A DNA stretch of 64,000 nucleotides from Campylobacter showae CSUNSWCD. Lineage in GTDB: Bacteria > Campylobacterota > Campylobacteria > Campylobacterales > Campylobacteraceae. Shown one piece after another: positions 1 to 9,009 of this stretch. Position numbers and translations under genes: made by a program. The notes beneath the pieces were generated by a model. It was not told the origin of the DNA. It was given only the letters and a program-made list of their open reading frames with translations, and ran no database searches. Location of the stretch: NCBI RefSeq assembly GCF_000313615.1, contig NZ_AMZQ01000005.1, forward strand, positions 124,001 through 188,000, written 5' to 3'. The first letter of the stretch is position 1. The number at the start of each line of letters is the position of its first letter.

Positions 1-384
1 ATAGAAGGCGGCGTGAAGCCCCTTTGTATGCGCGACGCGACGCGCGGCGGACTCTCGGCGGTGCTAAACGAATGGGCGAAATTTAGCGGCCTAGACATCC
101 TCGTGCGCGAGGAGGATATCAAGGTTAGCGACGAAGTAACTGGCGTTTGCGAGTTGTTTGGTTTTGAACCTTACGAGCTAGCAAACGAGGGTACCTTCGT
201 GCTAGCCGTCGATGAAAAAGACGAGGCGCGCGCGCTTGAGATTTTACGCAAATTTGACGCTAACGCGGCTTTGATCGGCGAGATTTTATGTGCTGCAAAC
301 GGCCGCGTCATCTTGCAAAACGCATACGGCTCGAAGCGCTTTTTAGAAGCGCCAAAGGGCGAGCTGTTGCCTCGAATATGCTAG
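1..384 (+). CDS. hypE: HypE, hydrogenase maturation protein (C-terminal part)
   Basis: The window opens inside this gene; the frame is open from base 1, so the true start lies upstream. HypE dehydrates the HypF-supplied thiocarboxamide to the thiocyanate that becomes the cyanide ligand of [NiFe]-hydrogenases. The visible 127 residues match the C-terminal half of the AIR-synthase-like fold: the segment CMRDATRGGLSAVLNEW is typical of HypE, followed by the EGTFVLAV strand and a terminal region rich in G and L. The stop is at 382-384. The usual C-terminal Cys that carries the thiocyanate is visible as the last residue (PRIC), which supports an intact end. hypA follows 145 bases downstream, as in other epsilonproteobacterial hyp operons. 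Confidence 0.93.
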   Translation: MEGGVKPLCMRDATRGGLSAVLNEWAKFSGLDILVREEDIKVSDEVTGVCELFGFEPYELANEGTFVLAVDEKDEARALEILRKFDANAALIGEILCAANGRVILQNAYGSKRFLEAPKGELLPRIC

Positions 385-529
385 GCTCGGCAATGGATAG
401 ATCAAATTTAAGTGCGCAATATTTTTGGGCTTGTACGGCACGGGAGTCGGCTCGCAAAATTTATCAAATTTACGTCTTGAGTGCATCCGTGCAAATAAAA
501 TCCGCTCCGTCCGCAATCAAGGAAATCCG

Positions 530-871
530 ATGCATGAACTAAGCATAGTGCAAAGCCTAGTGGCGCTCTGCGAGAAAAACGCCGCCGCAAACGGCGCGAA
601 AGAGGTTGTGCGTCTTGAAGTGCGTATCGGGCGGCTAAGCGGCGTCGAGCCTCACTATCTAGAAAGTGCATTTGAAGTCTATAAAACCGGCACGATCTGC
701 GAAAATGCCGAGCTTGCAATTATCGTGCAAAACGTCGCCGTGGAGTGCAAAAGCTGCGGTTTTAGCGGCGAGCTTAGCGAAAACAACTTTACTTGCCCGG
801 TTTGCGGTTCACAGGAGCTCGAGGTCACGGGCGGCGAGGATATGCACCTCATGCGCCTTGAGATGCGGTGA
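530..871 (+). CDS. hypA: HypA, nickel insertion chaperone for [NiFe]-hydrogenase
   Basis: This 113-residue protein delivers nickel to the hydrogenase large subunit, together with HypB. The N-terminal MHELS carries His2, the known Ni ligand. A zinc-binding domain has two CxxC pairs at about residues 73/76 and 89/92. Length is normal for the family (about 113-118). I chose the ATG at 530 because it gives the invariant MHEL start and has AAGGAA just upstream; the frame is open further upstream but without family similarity. It sits at the end of the hyp operon and is followed by a strong palindromic terminator. Confidence 0.95.
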   Translation: MHELSIVQSLVALCEKNAAANGAKEVVRLEVRIGRLSGVEPHYLESAFEVYKTGTICENAELAIIVQNVAVECKSCGFSGELSENNFTCPVCGSQELEVTGGEDMHLMRLEMR

Positions 872-937
872 TTTTGCCGCAAATTTTAGCTCAAATTTGA
901 TGTTTAAATTTGAGTCGGTTTTTAAAATTTACTTCTA

Positions 938-963
938 AAAACGCGTCAAATTTGACGCGTTTT
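938..963. terminator. Perfect palindromic terminator after hypA
   Basis: A perfect 26-base palindrome with arms AAAACGCGTCAAA and its complement, so it forms a GC-centred hairpin with an A-run on one side and a T-run on the other. It lies 66 bases after the hypA stop and can terminate in either direction. The AAATTT loop is also the most repeated word in this window. Confidence 0.7.
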
Positions 964-1006
964 CCACTCTTTAAAACGCGGCAAAATAAATTTAAAAAGA
1001 AGCCAA

Positions 1007-1297
1007 ATGCCTAAATACTCATTTAAAACCATAGAGCAAATGCTGCTAAAATGCGTAGCCCAGGGCGGCAAGCCCGAGCTTAGCTTTCATCTGCGCGGTG
1101 CAGAATATATAATCATCACCTATGCGGATCGCTGCTCGTTTCAAAGATGCGCGGACGAATCCGGCGCAAATGCGAGCGGCGAGCGGTATTTTGCCACATT
1201 GCAAGAACTCTACGCCGCGCCGCAGATAGACGGGCGCTCTCTAGGGGAGCTTTGGGACGAGGCGGATGAATTTTACTGCTTTGATTTTGAGCCGTGA
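1007..1297 (+). CDS. Hypothetical protein, 96 residues
   Basis: I do not recognise a family. The ATG at 1007 is preceded by AAAAGAAG, a plausible ribosome binding site. The protein is soluble-looking, with no signal peptide or membrane segment, and has an acidic aromatic C-terminus (DEADEFYCFDFEP). It contains four cysteines, spaced irregularly, so a metal site is not evident. It lies between the hypA terminator and a second unrecognised gene in the same orientation, 56 bases apart. Codon use resembles that of its neighbours, which supports a real gene. No function is proposed. Confidence 0.6.
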   Translation: MPKYSFKTIEQMLLKCVAQGGKPELSFHLRGAEYIIITYADRCSFQRCADESGANASGERYFATLQELYAAPQIDGRSLGELWDEADEFYCFDFEP

Positions 1298-1353
1298 GAC
1301 CGCGAGATTTGCGCAGCACAGGCAAATGCGCGGATAAATTTGAAAGGAAATAA

Positions 1354-1899
1354 ATGGGTCCTGCTTGGAGTTACAGCGCGAAAGAGTGCAGCGCGGACGG
1401 TAAATTTAGCGCGGAATTTGATGGTCATGAGATAGCCATGGGCGCGCCGAGTTTTGGCGAGCTACGGCTTTACGCGAGCGCGGAGCTTTTGCGAGGCAGC
1501 ATAAATTTGCAAAGCGGATTTAGCGGCGACGCGAGCGCTGAGGCGCAGGATTTAAATTTGAAGCGCAAAGAAAACGGTGGCGAGAGCGAAAACGTAAAAT
1601 TTAGCCAAAGCGGCGAGATTGAGCAAATTTTACTTAGCGAGCAGGCTACGGCGTGTTTTACGTTTTCGGACGATTCGCAGTTTTTGGCATTTGCCGAGTG
1701 GACGGCTGATAAAATGCAGCTCGTAAAGGTGCTGCGGCTAGCGGACATGAGCCTAAAAACCGTTGACAGACTCCAAAGAGTCGCGGAGTTTTTATCTTTT
1801 AGGGACGGCCTACTTGAGATTTTGGACTCGCCGATTTTTATGCCCGAAAGCTTTTGGGTGGACGTTCGCGAGCTTTTTGACGATGAGATCAAAAGCTAA
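1354..1899 (+). CDS. Hypothetical protein, 181 residues
   Basis: I do not recognise a family. The start ATG is preceded by GAAAGGAA, a good ribosome binding site. The protein has no signal peptide or membrane span. The first half is Ser/Ala/Glu-rich and low in complexity. The second half (about residues 90-175) looks like a folded domain: a strand-rich FTFSDDSQFLAFAEW segment, then VKVLRLADMSLKTVDRLQ. That part resembles a beta-propeller-like single unit, but one unit alone is not a diagnosis. It probably shares a transcript with the 96-residue gene upstream. No function is proposed. Confidence 0.6.
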   Translation: MGPAWSYSAKECSADGKFSAEFDGHEIAMGAPSFGELRLYASAELLRGSINLQSGFSGDASAEAQDLNLKRKENGGESENVKFSQSGEIEQILLSEQATACFTFSDDSQFLAFAEWTADKMQLVKVLRLADMSLKTVDRLQRVAEFLSFRDGLLEILDSPIFMPESFWVDVRELFDDEIKS

Positions 1900-2383
1900 A
1901 TTTGACGCCGCAAAACGCCCGAGCCGCTAGTGGTAAATTTGACGATAAACCGCAATCTAGGCAAGATAGCGCCGAGCACCAAAACTAGCCGTAAATTTGT
2001 AAAAAGCATACAAAAATCTACTACTGGCGCGATATGTTTATTGCTGCTGTTTTGGCTTTAAGTGCATTTAGCAAGCCTACACTACATCTACGCCTTGTTT
2101 ATTTTTCTGTTTCTAGCTTCGCTTTTGTCAAATTTGGAGCGGATACGATTTTTTATTTTGCGGTGCGTGATATCGCTGCGATTTTGGGCTTTATATTTGA
2201 CTTAGTTTTTCGCGCGGAAATGCTGTTTTTGTCGTATTTAACCGCGCGCTGTTTTGCTATAATTTTGATTAAATTTGCCAATAGCCCGCGAACGTCTTGC
2301 ACAGTCGAGCTGCGCGGGGTATCAAATTTGGCTTCAAATTTAACCCGCAAACTAGCGGCGCAGAGGCTTGCGGCTCGTCAAAT
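1900..2383. other. 484-base convergent intergenic region, no gene seen
   Basis: This lies between the 3' ends of the plus-strand hypothetical gene and the minus-strand AsmA-like gene. It is rich in AAATTT words and I found no convincing hairpin terminator or RNA gene. A plus-strand frame open from 2034 to 2546 runs into the AsmA-like gene on the other strand and has no family similarity or ribosome binding site, so I do not call it. Confidence 0.5.
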
Positions 2384-4933
2384 TTACTCAAATATCAAAA
2401 ACGGCGCTTCAAGTACGTTTCTGATTATCTTAAACGGCGAAAGTAGCGCGTCTTGCAGGATTTGCGTCGAGTACTGCGGCTTTTGCAGAGTTCCGCGCAC
2501 CTTGATGACTGTCGAGAGCGTGCGGTCTTTGCCTAGCACGATCTGATTTATGAGCGGGATTTTGTCGATGATGGAGCTAGCGTCTTTTAGCAGCTTTAGC
2601 TCCAGATCCACATCTATCTCTTTGGTTGCGAGATTTATCGTTCCGTGACCGCCGATATCGGCACTTGAGCTCTCTAGCTCGATGGCTAGAAACTTTAGTA
2701 CATCTGCCTTTTTCTCAAATAAAATTTTGCCAAATTTCACGGGATACCCATCTGCGCCAAAATCCGGTGTCTTAAACACGAGTAGCGAGGGTACGGAGTT
2801 TAAAAACGTGAGAAGCTGGTTGTAAAACGTGTAGTCTTTTAGCGTGGCTCCGATTAGCCTTACTTCGCCCTTAAAATCATCGGTACTGCCGCCTAAAACG
2901 CGCATTTTAAAGCTGCCGCCCTTAAAGCTTTTGATGTTAAAAATCGAGTTGATAAACTCGCCTCTGATGTCGTTTGCCCACATTTCAAATTTTTTGTCCG
3001 ATTTTATGAGAGAAAAGTTGCCGCGAGCGGGCTTTGCGTCAAATCTCACCATCCCGCCAGCACTCTGGCCGCTGTAGGCTAGCAGGTCTAGAGTCGCGTT
3101 GAAATCATTTAAAATCAGCTTCGAACCCTTGGCCTCAAACTCGATGTCGCCGTCTTTGTCGGCCAAATTTTCATCTCCGCTAAGCGCCAGATCAAGCTCC
3201 TTTATAAAAAGCTCTGTCTTGCCGCCCGCGATTTTAAAATTTAGACCGCCGCTTTTGCTCTTGCCCGTTGCGCCCTTGGCGTTTACGTCGATGGTAAAGC
3301 TATCGGCGTCATACGGCGAGCCGTCTTTTTTAAGTAGCGGCGTTTCAAATTTAACGCCGTTAGCCTCGATGCTAAGATTTTCAAAATCCTTGGTTTTTAT
3401 ATTTACGCCGCCTTCTGATATTTTTAGGCTTTTTAGCAGCGGCGAGTAGGGCAGTAGATCGCGCGAGTCGGGTAAATTTATCTCGTTTTGCGCGCCGAAT
3501 TTTAAACCTACGGCCGCCGGAGACGCGATATCTAGCTTTGTATCCTTGCTGCTAAAATCAAGCCTAGCCGCAAACGGCGTCGCGCCCAGTTTTAAAATTT
3601 CGCTCTTGCCAAATGCCAAATTTAGCCCTTTTAGCGTGCCGTTTATGTCGCCTGCGAGCTTGCCTAGATCGAGATTTACTGCCGCATCCGCGCTAAAAAA
3701 ATCCATCCCCGTATTTTTCGCGTTTACCTTTAGCTTGTCGTTTAAAAGCTCGACGTCTGCGGTTTCGACATTAAATTTAGCACCCGCGATCAGAGTCTGT
3801 CCGCCGGTGATCTTAAATTTGCCCTTAGGCGTCACCTCTAGCGGGTCAAATTTGATATCAAGCGCAAGTTTGGCGTCGGTTTTGCCGCTTAGCTGCTCAA
3901 CAGGAACCTCGATATCGTAGGCCTTTAGTATGGAGTTTACGCTTTTGTCGTAGAGAGCCGAGGTTTGCAGATTTAGCGTGAGCCCGGCGCCTTTATCCTC
4001 GAAAATTTTATAGATTTCAAGATTGCTTCCGTTTAGATTTTTGCCCTGCCATTTTGGGTTTTTTAGCGTGAAAAATAGCGAGCCTTTCTTTAGCTCGACA
4101 TCGACCCCTTCGGCGGTCGCGGCGGGTAGCTTTTCGTGAAATTTAACCTTTACGTTTTTAGAAAATCCCTGCGCGCTAAGCTCGTTTAGATAGGGTTCTT
4201 GCTTGTTTAGGTCAAATCTACCCCGAAGCGATTTTACGAAGTAGTTATCCGCCGTGACGTAGCCGTAGATCCAGCTTTTTATCTCTTTATCTAGCCCAGT
4301 TTTTGCGCCCAGTTCGTCCATAAAGCCACTTAGGCTAGTCGCGTTTATGTCGCTTAGCTCGTATGATAGCTCGCTTTTTTTGAGATTTATAGCGGCATTT
4401 CCGTTTAGTTCGTGGCTAGAAAAAGTACCGTTAAAATCGTAAATTTGACGCCTCAAATCGGCATTGCTAACGCCGCTTAAAGTGATGTTAAAGTCCTTAA
4501 ACTCGAGCAGATAGATGTTTGCGGTTATGCCGTCGTCGGTGTCTTTGAAATTTGAGCTAACCGCCAAAAACGGGCTATCTAGATAAAAAACGTCGTCTCT
4601 GTAAAATAGCGTGGACTCGCTGTTTAAAAATTTGACGCTCTCAAGTAAAATTTCATCAAACAGCCTGTCGATCCAGACGATGTTTTTGGAGAGGTCTAGT
4701 AGCGCTTCCTCGGAGCTATCCTTGGCGCTTTGTTTAGGTATCTCTATATTTTTCGCGCGTAAAATTATTTTTTTATCGAGTTTTATATATAATTGCTCTA
4801 TTTTAAAGTCGCCCGCGTCGATATTTTCTATCTCGACGCCGTGTTTTAGGACGGCTATAAAAATGACGAATATCAAAACCGCAGGGATCAAAATGCGCCA
4901 AATTTTCTTCATTATCAGCGAGATGATTTTCAT
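2384..4933 (-). CDS. Large AsmA/DUF3971-like inner-membrane-anchored envelope protein
   Basis: This 849-residue protein has one N-terminal membrane anchor (about residues 10-28, after KK) and then a long periplasmic chain of beta-rich, Asn/Asp/Gly-rich repeats such as IDVNAKG and FEAKGSK. The C-terminal part contains the AsmA-like IGGHGTINLATKEIDVDLELK signature and ends in the SPFKIIRN motif. AsmA/YhdP-type proteins are thought to bridge inner and outer membranes for lipid transport. The first ATG is at 4933; a second at 4912 (MKKIW) would give a more typical signal anchor. Either start overlaps the 5' end of the divergent mltG gene. The general family call is firm, the exact subfamily is not. 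Confidence 0.82.
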   Translation of the reverse strand: MKIISLIMKKIWRILIPAVLIFVIFIAVLKHGVEIENIDAGDFKIEQLYIKLDKKIILRAKNIEIPKQSAKDSSEEALLDLSKNIVWIDRLFDEILLESVKFLNSESTLFYRDDVFYLDSPFLAVSSNFKDTDDGITANIYLLEFKDFNITLSGVSNADLRRQIYDFNGTFSSHELNGNAAINLKKSELSYELSDINATSLSGFMDELGAKTGLDKEIKSWIYGYVTADNYFVKSLRGRFDLNKQEPYLNELSAQGFSKNVKVKFHEKLPAATAEGVDVELKKGSLFFTLKNPKWQGKNLNGSNLEIYKIFEDKGAGLTLNLQTSALYDKSVNSILKAYDIEVPVEQLSGKTDAKLALDIKFDPLEVTPKGKFKITGGQTLIAGAKFNVETADVELLNDKLKVNAKNTGMDFFSADAAVNLDLGKLAGDINGTLKGLNLAFGKSEILKLGATPFAARLDFSSKDTKLDIASPAAVGLKFGAQNEINLPDSRDLLPYSPLLKSLKISEGGVNIKTKDFENLSIEANGVKFETPLLKKDGSPYDADSFTIDVNAKGATGKSKSGGLNFKIAGGKTELFIKELDLALSGDENLADKDGDIEFEAKGSKLILNDFNATLDLLAYSGQSAGGMVRFDAKPARGNFSLIKSDKKFEMWANDIRGEFINSIFNIKSFKGGSFKMRVLGGSTDDFKGEVRLIGATLKDYTFYNQLLTFLNSVPSLLVFKTPDFGADGYPVKFGKILFEKKADVLKFLAIELESSSADIGGHGTINLATKEIDVDLELKLLKDASSIIDKIPLINQIVLGKDRTLSTVIKVRGTLQKPQYSTQILQDALLSPFKIIRNVLEAPFLIFE

Positions 4934-5825
4934 ATTTTTTCTGAGCTTTCTTGTTTATCTTAGCCGCCCGGTGAGCGTGAGCGAGGTCATTTTCGTGCCT
5001 CAGGGCAGTACGCTTGGGATTATATCATATCTAAGCGAAAAAAATACGGACGCTAATAAATTCGACGCCGTGATCTTGCGCGCTATGGGGCATGTGCAAG
5101 CAGGCTGGATAGACCTGGGCGCGGCAAAGCTTAGCAAGCTTGATTTTTTATACAAGCTCACGACCGCAAAGGCGGCCCTAACGCAAATAACGCTGATTCC
5201 TGGCGAAACGACGGCCGTGTTTTTGCAAGAGGTTGCAAAAAAGCTAAATTTGAGCGAGACGAAGCTAAATGAATTTTACGCCAAATTTGCCCCGCTAGAA
5301 GACGGCTTTTTGGTGCCAGAAACCTATAAAGTGCCCCTTGGCGTAAACGAAGAGCAGCTAGCGGCACACCTCGTAAATTTATCTAAAAAATCCCACGAAA
5401 AAACGGCTACCGAGCTACTTGGAAACTACGACGAGAAGCGCTGGAGCGAGTATCTCGTAACTGCCTCGGTCGTGCAAAAAGAAGCCGCGAACGAGGATGA
5501 GATGCCCCTCGTCGCCTCCGTCATCCAAAACCGCCTAAAAAATGGCATGAAGCTGCAAATGGACGGTACGCTAAACTACGGACTCTACTCGCACGAGACG
5601 GTCACGGCCGAGCGCATACGAAGCGATAAGAGTAAATTTAACACCTATCTAAACGAAGGCCTGCCGCCAAGTCCCGTCTGTACCGTGGGATTAGCTGCGA
5701 TAAGGGCGGCGATAAGGCCCGCGCAGAGCGAGTTTTTGTACTTCGTTCGCGATAAAAAGACGGGCAAGCATAAATTTAGCGTCACTTACGATGAGCACGT
5801 GGGCACGATAAACTCCCAAAAATAG
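4893..5825 (+). CDS. mltG: MltG, endolytic murein transglycosylase
   Basis: MltG cuts nascent peptidoglycan glycan strands in the periplasm and so sets chain length. The protein has one N-terminal membrane segment (FIFFLSFLVYL), a LysM-like subdomain starting with VIFVPQGSTLGIISYL, and the catalytic YceG domain with the conserved ASVVQKEA (catalytic Glu) and LQMDGTLNYGL. The C-terminal PSPVCTVGLAAIRAAI and FLYFVRDKKTGKHKFSVTYDEH blocks are typical. I chose ATG 4893 (310 residues) because AGGGA lies just upstream; ATG 4923 is possible. The frame is open back to 4611, but that part is antisense to the AsmA-like gene and is not part of the protein. Confidence 0.92.
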   Translation: MRQIFFIISEMIFIFFLSFLVYLSRPVSVSEVIFVPQGSTLGIISYLSEKNTDANKFDAVILRAMGHVQAGWIDLGAAKLSKLDFLYKLTTAKAALTQITLIPGETTAVFLQEVAKKLNLSETKLNEFYAKFAPLEDGFLVPETYKVPLGVNEEQLAAHLVNLSKKSHEKTATELLGNYDEKRWSEYLVTASVVQKEAANEDEMPLVASVIQNRLKNGMKLQMDGTLNYGLYSHETVTAERIRSDKSKFNTYLNEGLPPSPVCTVGLAAIRAAIRPAQSEFLYFVRDKKTGKHKFSVTYDEHVGTINSQK

Positions 5826-5889
5826 CGCGCTAAAAGGCGTTTTAATATAAATTTGGATAAGATTTTGCGAAATTTAATTAGGAGAAAAG

Positions 5890-8106
5890 ATGAGCGACAT
5901 CGTTTATACTAGAACCGACGAATCCCCGCTGCTTGCCAGCTACTCGCTGTTTCCGATCCTGCAGGCGTTTTTGCGCGCGGGCGGCATAGAGATAGCCCAG
6001 GCCGACATAGGGCTAGCCGCGCGGATCATCGCCGCTTTTAACGACAAGCTGCCGCCAGATCAACGCGTGAGCGACGACCTGGAGATGCTGCGAAATTTGA
6101 CGCAAGAAAAGCGCGCGAATATAATTAAGCTACCAAACATCTCGGCAAGCTTGCCTCAACTAAACGCCGCTATCACGGAGCTTCGCGCCAAAGGCTACGA
6201 TCTGCCGCCATACCCGTCCGAGCCAAAAACGCCGGAGGAAAAAGACGCAGCCGCTAGGTACGCCAAAGTGCTAGGAAGCGCGGTAAATCCGGTGCTGCGC
6301 GAGGGCAACTCAGACCGCAGATGCGTCGGTGCGGTAAAACGCTACGCCCGAGAAAATCCGTACAAAATCACCCCTTTTGAAAAAGATAGCAAAACCGAAG
6401 TAGCCTATATGAAGGGCGGAGATTTTTACTCCTCCGAGCGTTCGATTAGCTTTGAAGCGGATGAAAATTTACGCGTCGAGTTTATCTCAAAAAGTGGCGA
6501 AAAACGCATACTAAAAGAAAATTTAGCGGTAGAAAAGGGCGATATAATCGACGCTAGCTTTATGAGCGCAAGCAAGCTGGACGCCTTTATAAAGGAGCAA
6601 ATTGCGGACGCGAAAGCAAAAAATTTGCTCTTTAGCGTCCATCTAAAAGCCTCGATGATGAAGGTGAGCGATCCCGTGATTTTCGGGCATTTTGTAAAGA
6701 ATTTTTTCGCGGAGGTTTTTGAGGAGTTTGAAAGCGAGCTAAAAAGCGTAAATGTCAGCGAAAACAACGGACTAAAAGACCTTTTTGCGCGGATTTTAAA
6801 TTTACCTCAAGCTACGCAGGAAAAGATCAAGGCCAAATTTGATGACATTTACGCCACAAGGCCAAATTTGGCGATGGTGAACTCGGCTGCAGGCGTTACA
6901 AATTTACACGTACCTAGCGACATTATTATCGACGCCTCGATGCCCGCGATGATAAAAAACGGCGGCAAAATGTGGGACAAAGATGGTGTGCTACGCGAAA
7001 CAAAAGCCGTGATACCAGATAAAACCTACGCTGTCGTTTACGAGGCCTCGATCGCCGATATCAAGGCAAATGGCGCGCTAGATCCCGCTAAAATCGGCAG
7101 CGTCTCAAACGTCGGGCTAATGGCTAAAAAGGCCGAGGAGTACGGCAGCCACGATAAGACCTTCGTAATGAGCGAAGCGGGCGAGGCGTGCGTGCTAAAT
7201 GAAAAAGGCGAAATTTTATTTAAATTTGAGTTAGAAAAAGGCGATATATTTAGGATGACGCAGGTTAAAGATATCGCCGTGCGAAACTGGGTCGAGCTGG
7301 CGCTAAAACGCGCGAAAATCACGGGGCAAAAGGCGATATTTTGGCTGGACGAAAACAGAGCTCACGACCGAGAAATCCTAAAAAAAGTAAAAGCGCAGCT
7401 AGCTAGCTCGGATGCGAGCGGGCTTGATATAGAGATTCTCTCTCCCGCGGTAGCTTGTAAAAAGTCGCTTGAGATCATCAGACGCGGCGAGGACTGCATC
7501 AGCGTCACGGGCAACGTCCTGCGCGACTATCTGACCGATCTTTTTCCGATCTTGGAGCTTGAAACTAGCGCCAAGATGCTCTCGGTCGTGCCGCTACTAG
7601 AGGGCGGAAGTATCTTTGAAACGGGGGCGGGAGGCAGTGCGCCAAGGCTCGCCGAGCAGCTACTAGAGCAAAATCACCTAAGCTGGGATAGCCTGGGCGA
7701 GTTTTTGGCTCTAGGCGCTAGTCTCGAGCAGCTGGCAGGTTTTAAACAAAGCCCTGAGGCGCAAATTTTAGCAGATACGCTAAACGCGGCCGTAGAGCGC
7801 TATCTAAAAGAAAACAAAGTTCCGCGGTTTGAAGCCTTGCAGCTAGATACGCGCACGAGCCATTTTTATATCGCGCTTTATTGGGCGAGCGAGCTTGCCG
7901 CTAGCGGTACGCAGCTGGGCGATAAATTTAAACTCGTCGCCCAAAATCTCGCGCAAAACGAGAGCACGATAGTGGCTCAAATAAACGCGGCGCAAGGACA
8001 AAAAGTCGATCTCGGCGGATACTATAAGCCAGACGATAAAAAGGCAAGCGCGGCGATGAGGCCGAGCGTGATGTTTAATCAAATTTTACAAAATCAAATT
8101 TTATAA
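5890..8106 (+). CDS. icd: Monomeric NADP-dependent isocitrate dehydrogenase
   Basis: It oxidises isocitrate to 2-oxoglutarate with NADP in the TCA cycle. At 738 residues it is the large monomeric type, not the dimeric type of about 420 residues. Characteristic stretches are the N-terminal YTRTDESPLLASYSLFPI, the substrate region LREGNSDRRCVGAVKRYA, and ASMPAMIKNGGKMWDKDG. A good ribosome binding site (AGGAGAAAAG) precedes ATG 5890. mdh starts 12 bases downstream, so the two are almost certainly co-transcribed. Its product feeds the Oor enzyme encoded 2 kb downstream. Confidence 0.97.
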   Translation: MSDIVYTRTDESPLLASYSLFPILQAFLRAGGIEIAQADIGLAARIIAAFNDKLPPDQRVSDDLEMLRNLTQEKRANIIKLPNISASLPQLNAAITELRAKGYDLPPYPSEPKTPEEKDAAARYAKVLGSAVNPVLREGNSDRRCVGAVKRYARENPYKITPFEKDSKTEVAYMKGGDFYSSERSISFEADENLRVEFISKSGEKRILKENLAVEKGDIIDASFMSASKLDAFIKEQIADAKAKNLLFSVHLKASMMKVSDPVIFGHFVKNFFAEVFEEFESELKSVNVSENNGLKDLFARILNLPQATQEKIKAKFDDIYATRPNLAMVNSAAGVTNLHVPSDIIIDASMPAMIKNGGKMWDKDGVLRETKAVIPDKTYAVVYEASIADIKANGALDPAKIGSVSNVGLMAKKAEEYGSHDKTFVMSEAGEACVLNEKGEILFKFELEKGDIFRMTQVKDIAVRNWVELALKRAKITGQKAIFWLDENRAHDREILKKVKAQLASSDASGLDIEILSPAVACKKSLEIIRRGEDCISVTGNVLRDYLTDLFPILELETSAKMLSVVPLLEGGSIFETGAGGSAPRLAEQLLEQNHLSWDSLGEFLALGASLEQLAGFKQSPEAQILADTLNAAVERYLKENKVPRFEALQLDTRTSHFYIALYWASELAASGTQLGDKFKLVAQNLAQNESTIVAQINAAQGQKVDLGGYYKPDDKKASAAMRPSVMFNQILQNQIL

Positions 8107-8118
8107 AAAAGGAAAAAA

Positions 8119-9006
8119 ATGAAAATTTCAGTTATCGGAGCTGGAAACGTAGGCGCGAGCGCGGCTAGCGCTATTTTGCTAAGAGGCATCGCAGACGAGA
8201 TCGCGCTGGTGGATATATTTGGCGATGTGGCGCGCGCAAAGGCAATCGATCTATCTCAGAGCGCGGCGGTTTTTGGTCTTGATGTGAGCGTCGCTGGCGG
8301 GGATGATTTTTCGTTGATTAAGGATAGCGACATCGTGGTCGTGACCGCCGGAAGCCCTAGAAAAGAGGGGCAGACTAGAGAGGATTTGCTGCTAAAAAAC
8401 GCGGGCATCGTAAAAGGCACGGTGGAGAAAATCGCCAAATTTGCCCCAAACTGCGTCATCATAAACGTAACAAATCCGCTTGACGCGCTCACGTATCTAG
8501 TCTATAAAACGAGCGGTTTTGATAAAAGTAGGGTGCTAGGGATGGCTGGCGAACTAGACTCTGCGCGCCTAAAATACGAGATCTCTCAAAAAACGGGGCT
8601 AAAAAACAGCGCCTTTAGCGCGCACATCATAGGCTCTCACAACGACGATATGGTCGCGCTACAAAGCAACGTGAGCGTGGATCTGGGCGGCGAATTTGAC
8701 GCGGTAGCGCAGGAGGCCAAAACGGGCGGTGCAAAGATAGTTAAGCTGCTTGGCACGTCGGCATACTACGCTCCGGGCGCGGCTGCGGTCAAGATGTGTG
8801 AGGCGATAAAAACCGGTAGCGAACAGTGGCTAAGCTGCTGCGTGATAGAGGGCGAGTGCGCGGGCGGCAGGCTCGTTAAGCTAGGCAAGGGCGGCGTGCG
8901 CGAGATCAAGCAATCAAGTGCGGAGGAAAAAGCGGCTCTTGAAAAAGGCGAATCGCAAACTGCCGTAAATATCAAATTTTTAAAAGAAAGCGGGGTAATC
9001 GCGTAG
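8119..9006 (+). CDS. mdh: Malate dehydrogenase (lactate/malate dehydrogenase family)
   Basis: It interconverts malate and oxaloacetate with NAD. The 295-residue protein starts with the Rossmann dinucleotide motif GAGNVGASAA. It also shows the family blocks VVVTAGSPRKEGQTR (active-site loop with the substrate-binding Arg residues), NVTNPLDALTYL, and the catalytic His in AHIIGSHNDDMV. The length is slightly short of the usual 300-315. AAGGAAAAAA precedes the start. It is the second gene of an icd-mdh pair; the following lipoprotein gene begins 3 bases after its stop. Confidence 0.95.
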   Translation: MKISVIGAGNVGASAASAILLRGIADEIALVDIFGDVARAKAIDLSQSAAVFGLDVSVAGGDDFSLIKDSDIVVVTAGSPRKEGQTREDLLLKNAGIVKGTVEKIAKFAPNCVIINVTNPLDALTYLVYKTSGFDKSRVLGMAGELDSARLKYEISQKTGLKNSAFSAHIIGSHNDDMVALQSNVSVDLGGEFDAVAQEAKTGGAKIVKLLGTSAYYAPGAAAVKMCEAIKTGSEQWLSCCVIEGECAGGRLVKLGKGGVREIKQSSAEEKAALEKGESQTAVNIKFLKESGVIA

Positions 9007-9009
9007 CCG

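Noticed and set aside
2034-2546. Plus-strand frame of 170 codons with hydrophobic residues
   Set aside because: It overlaps 160 bases of the AsmA-like gene on the other strand, has no ribosome binding site and no family similarity.
4611-4892. Upstream extension of MltG by 94 residues
   Set aside because: It is antisense to the AsmA-like gene, lacks similarity, and a proper ribosome binding site lies before ATG 4893.
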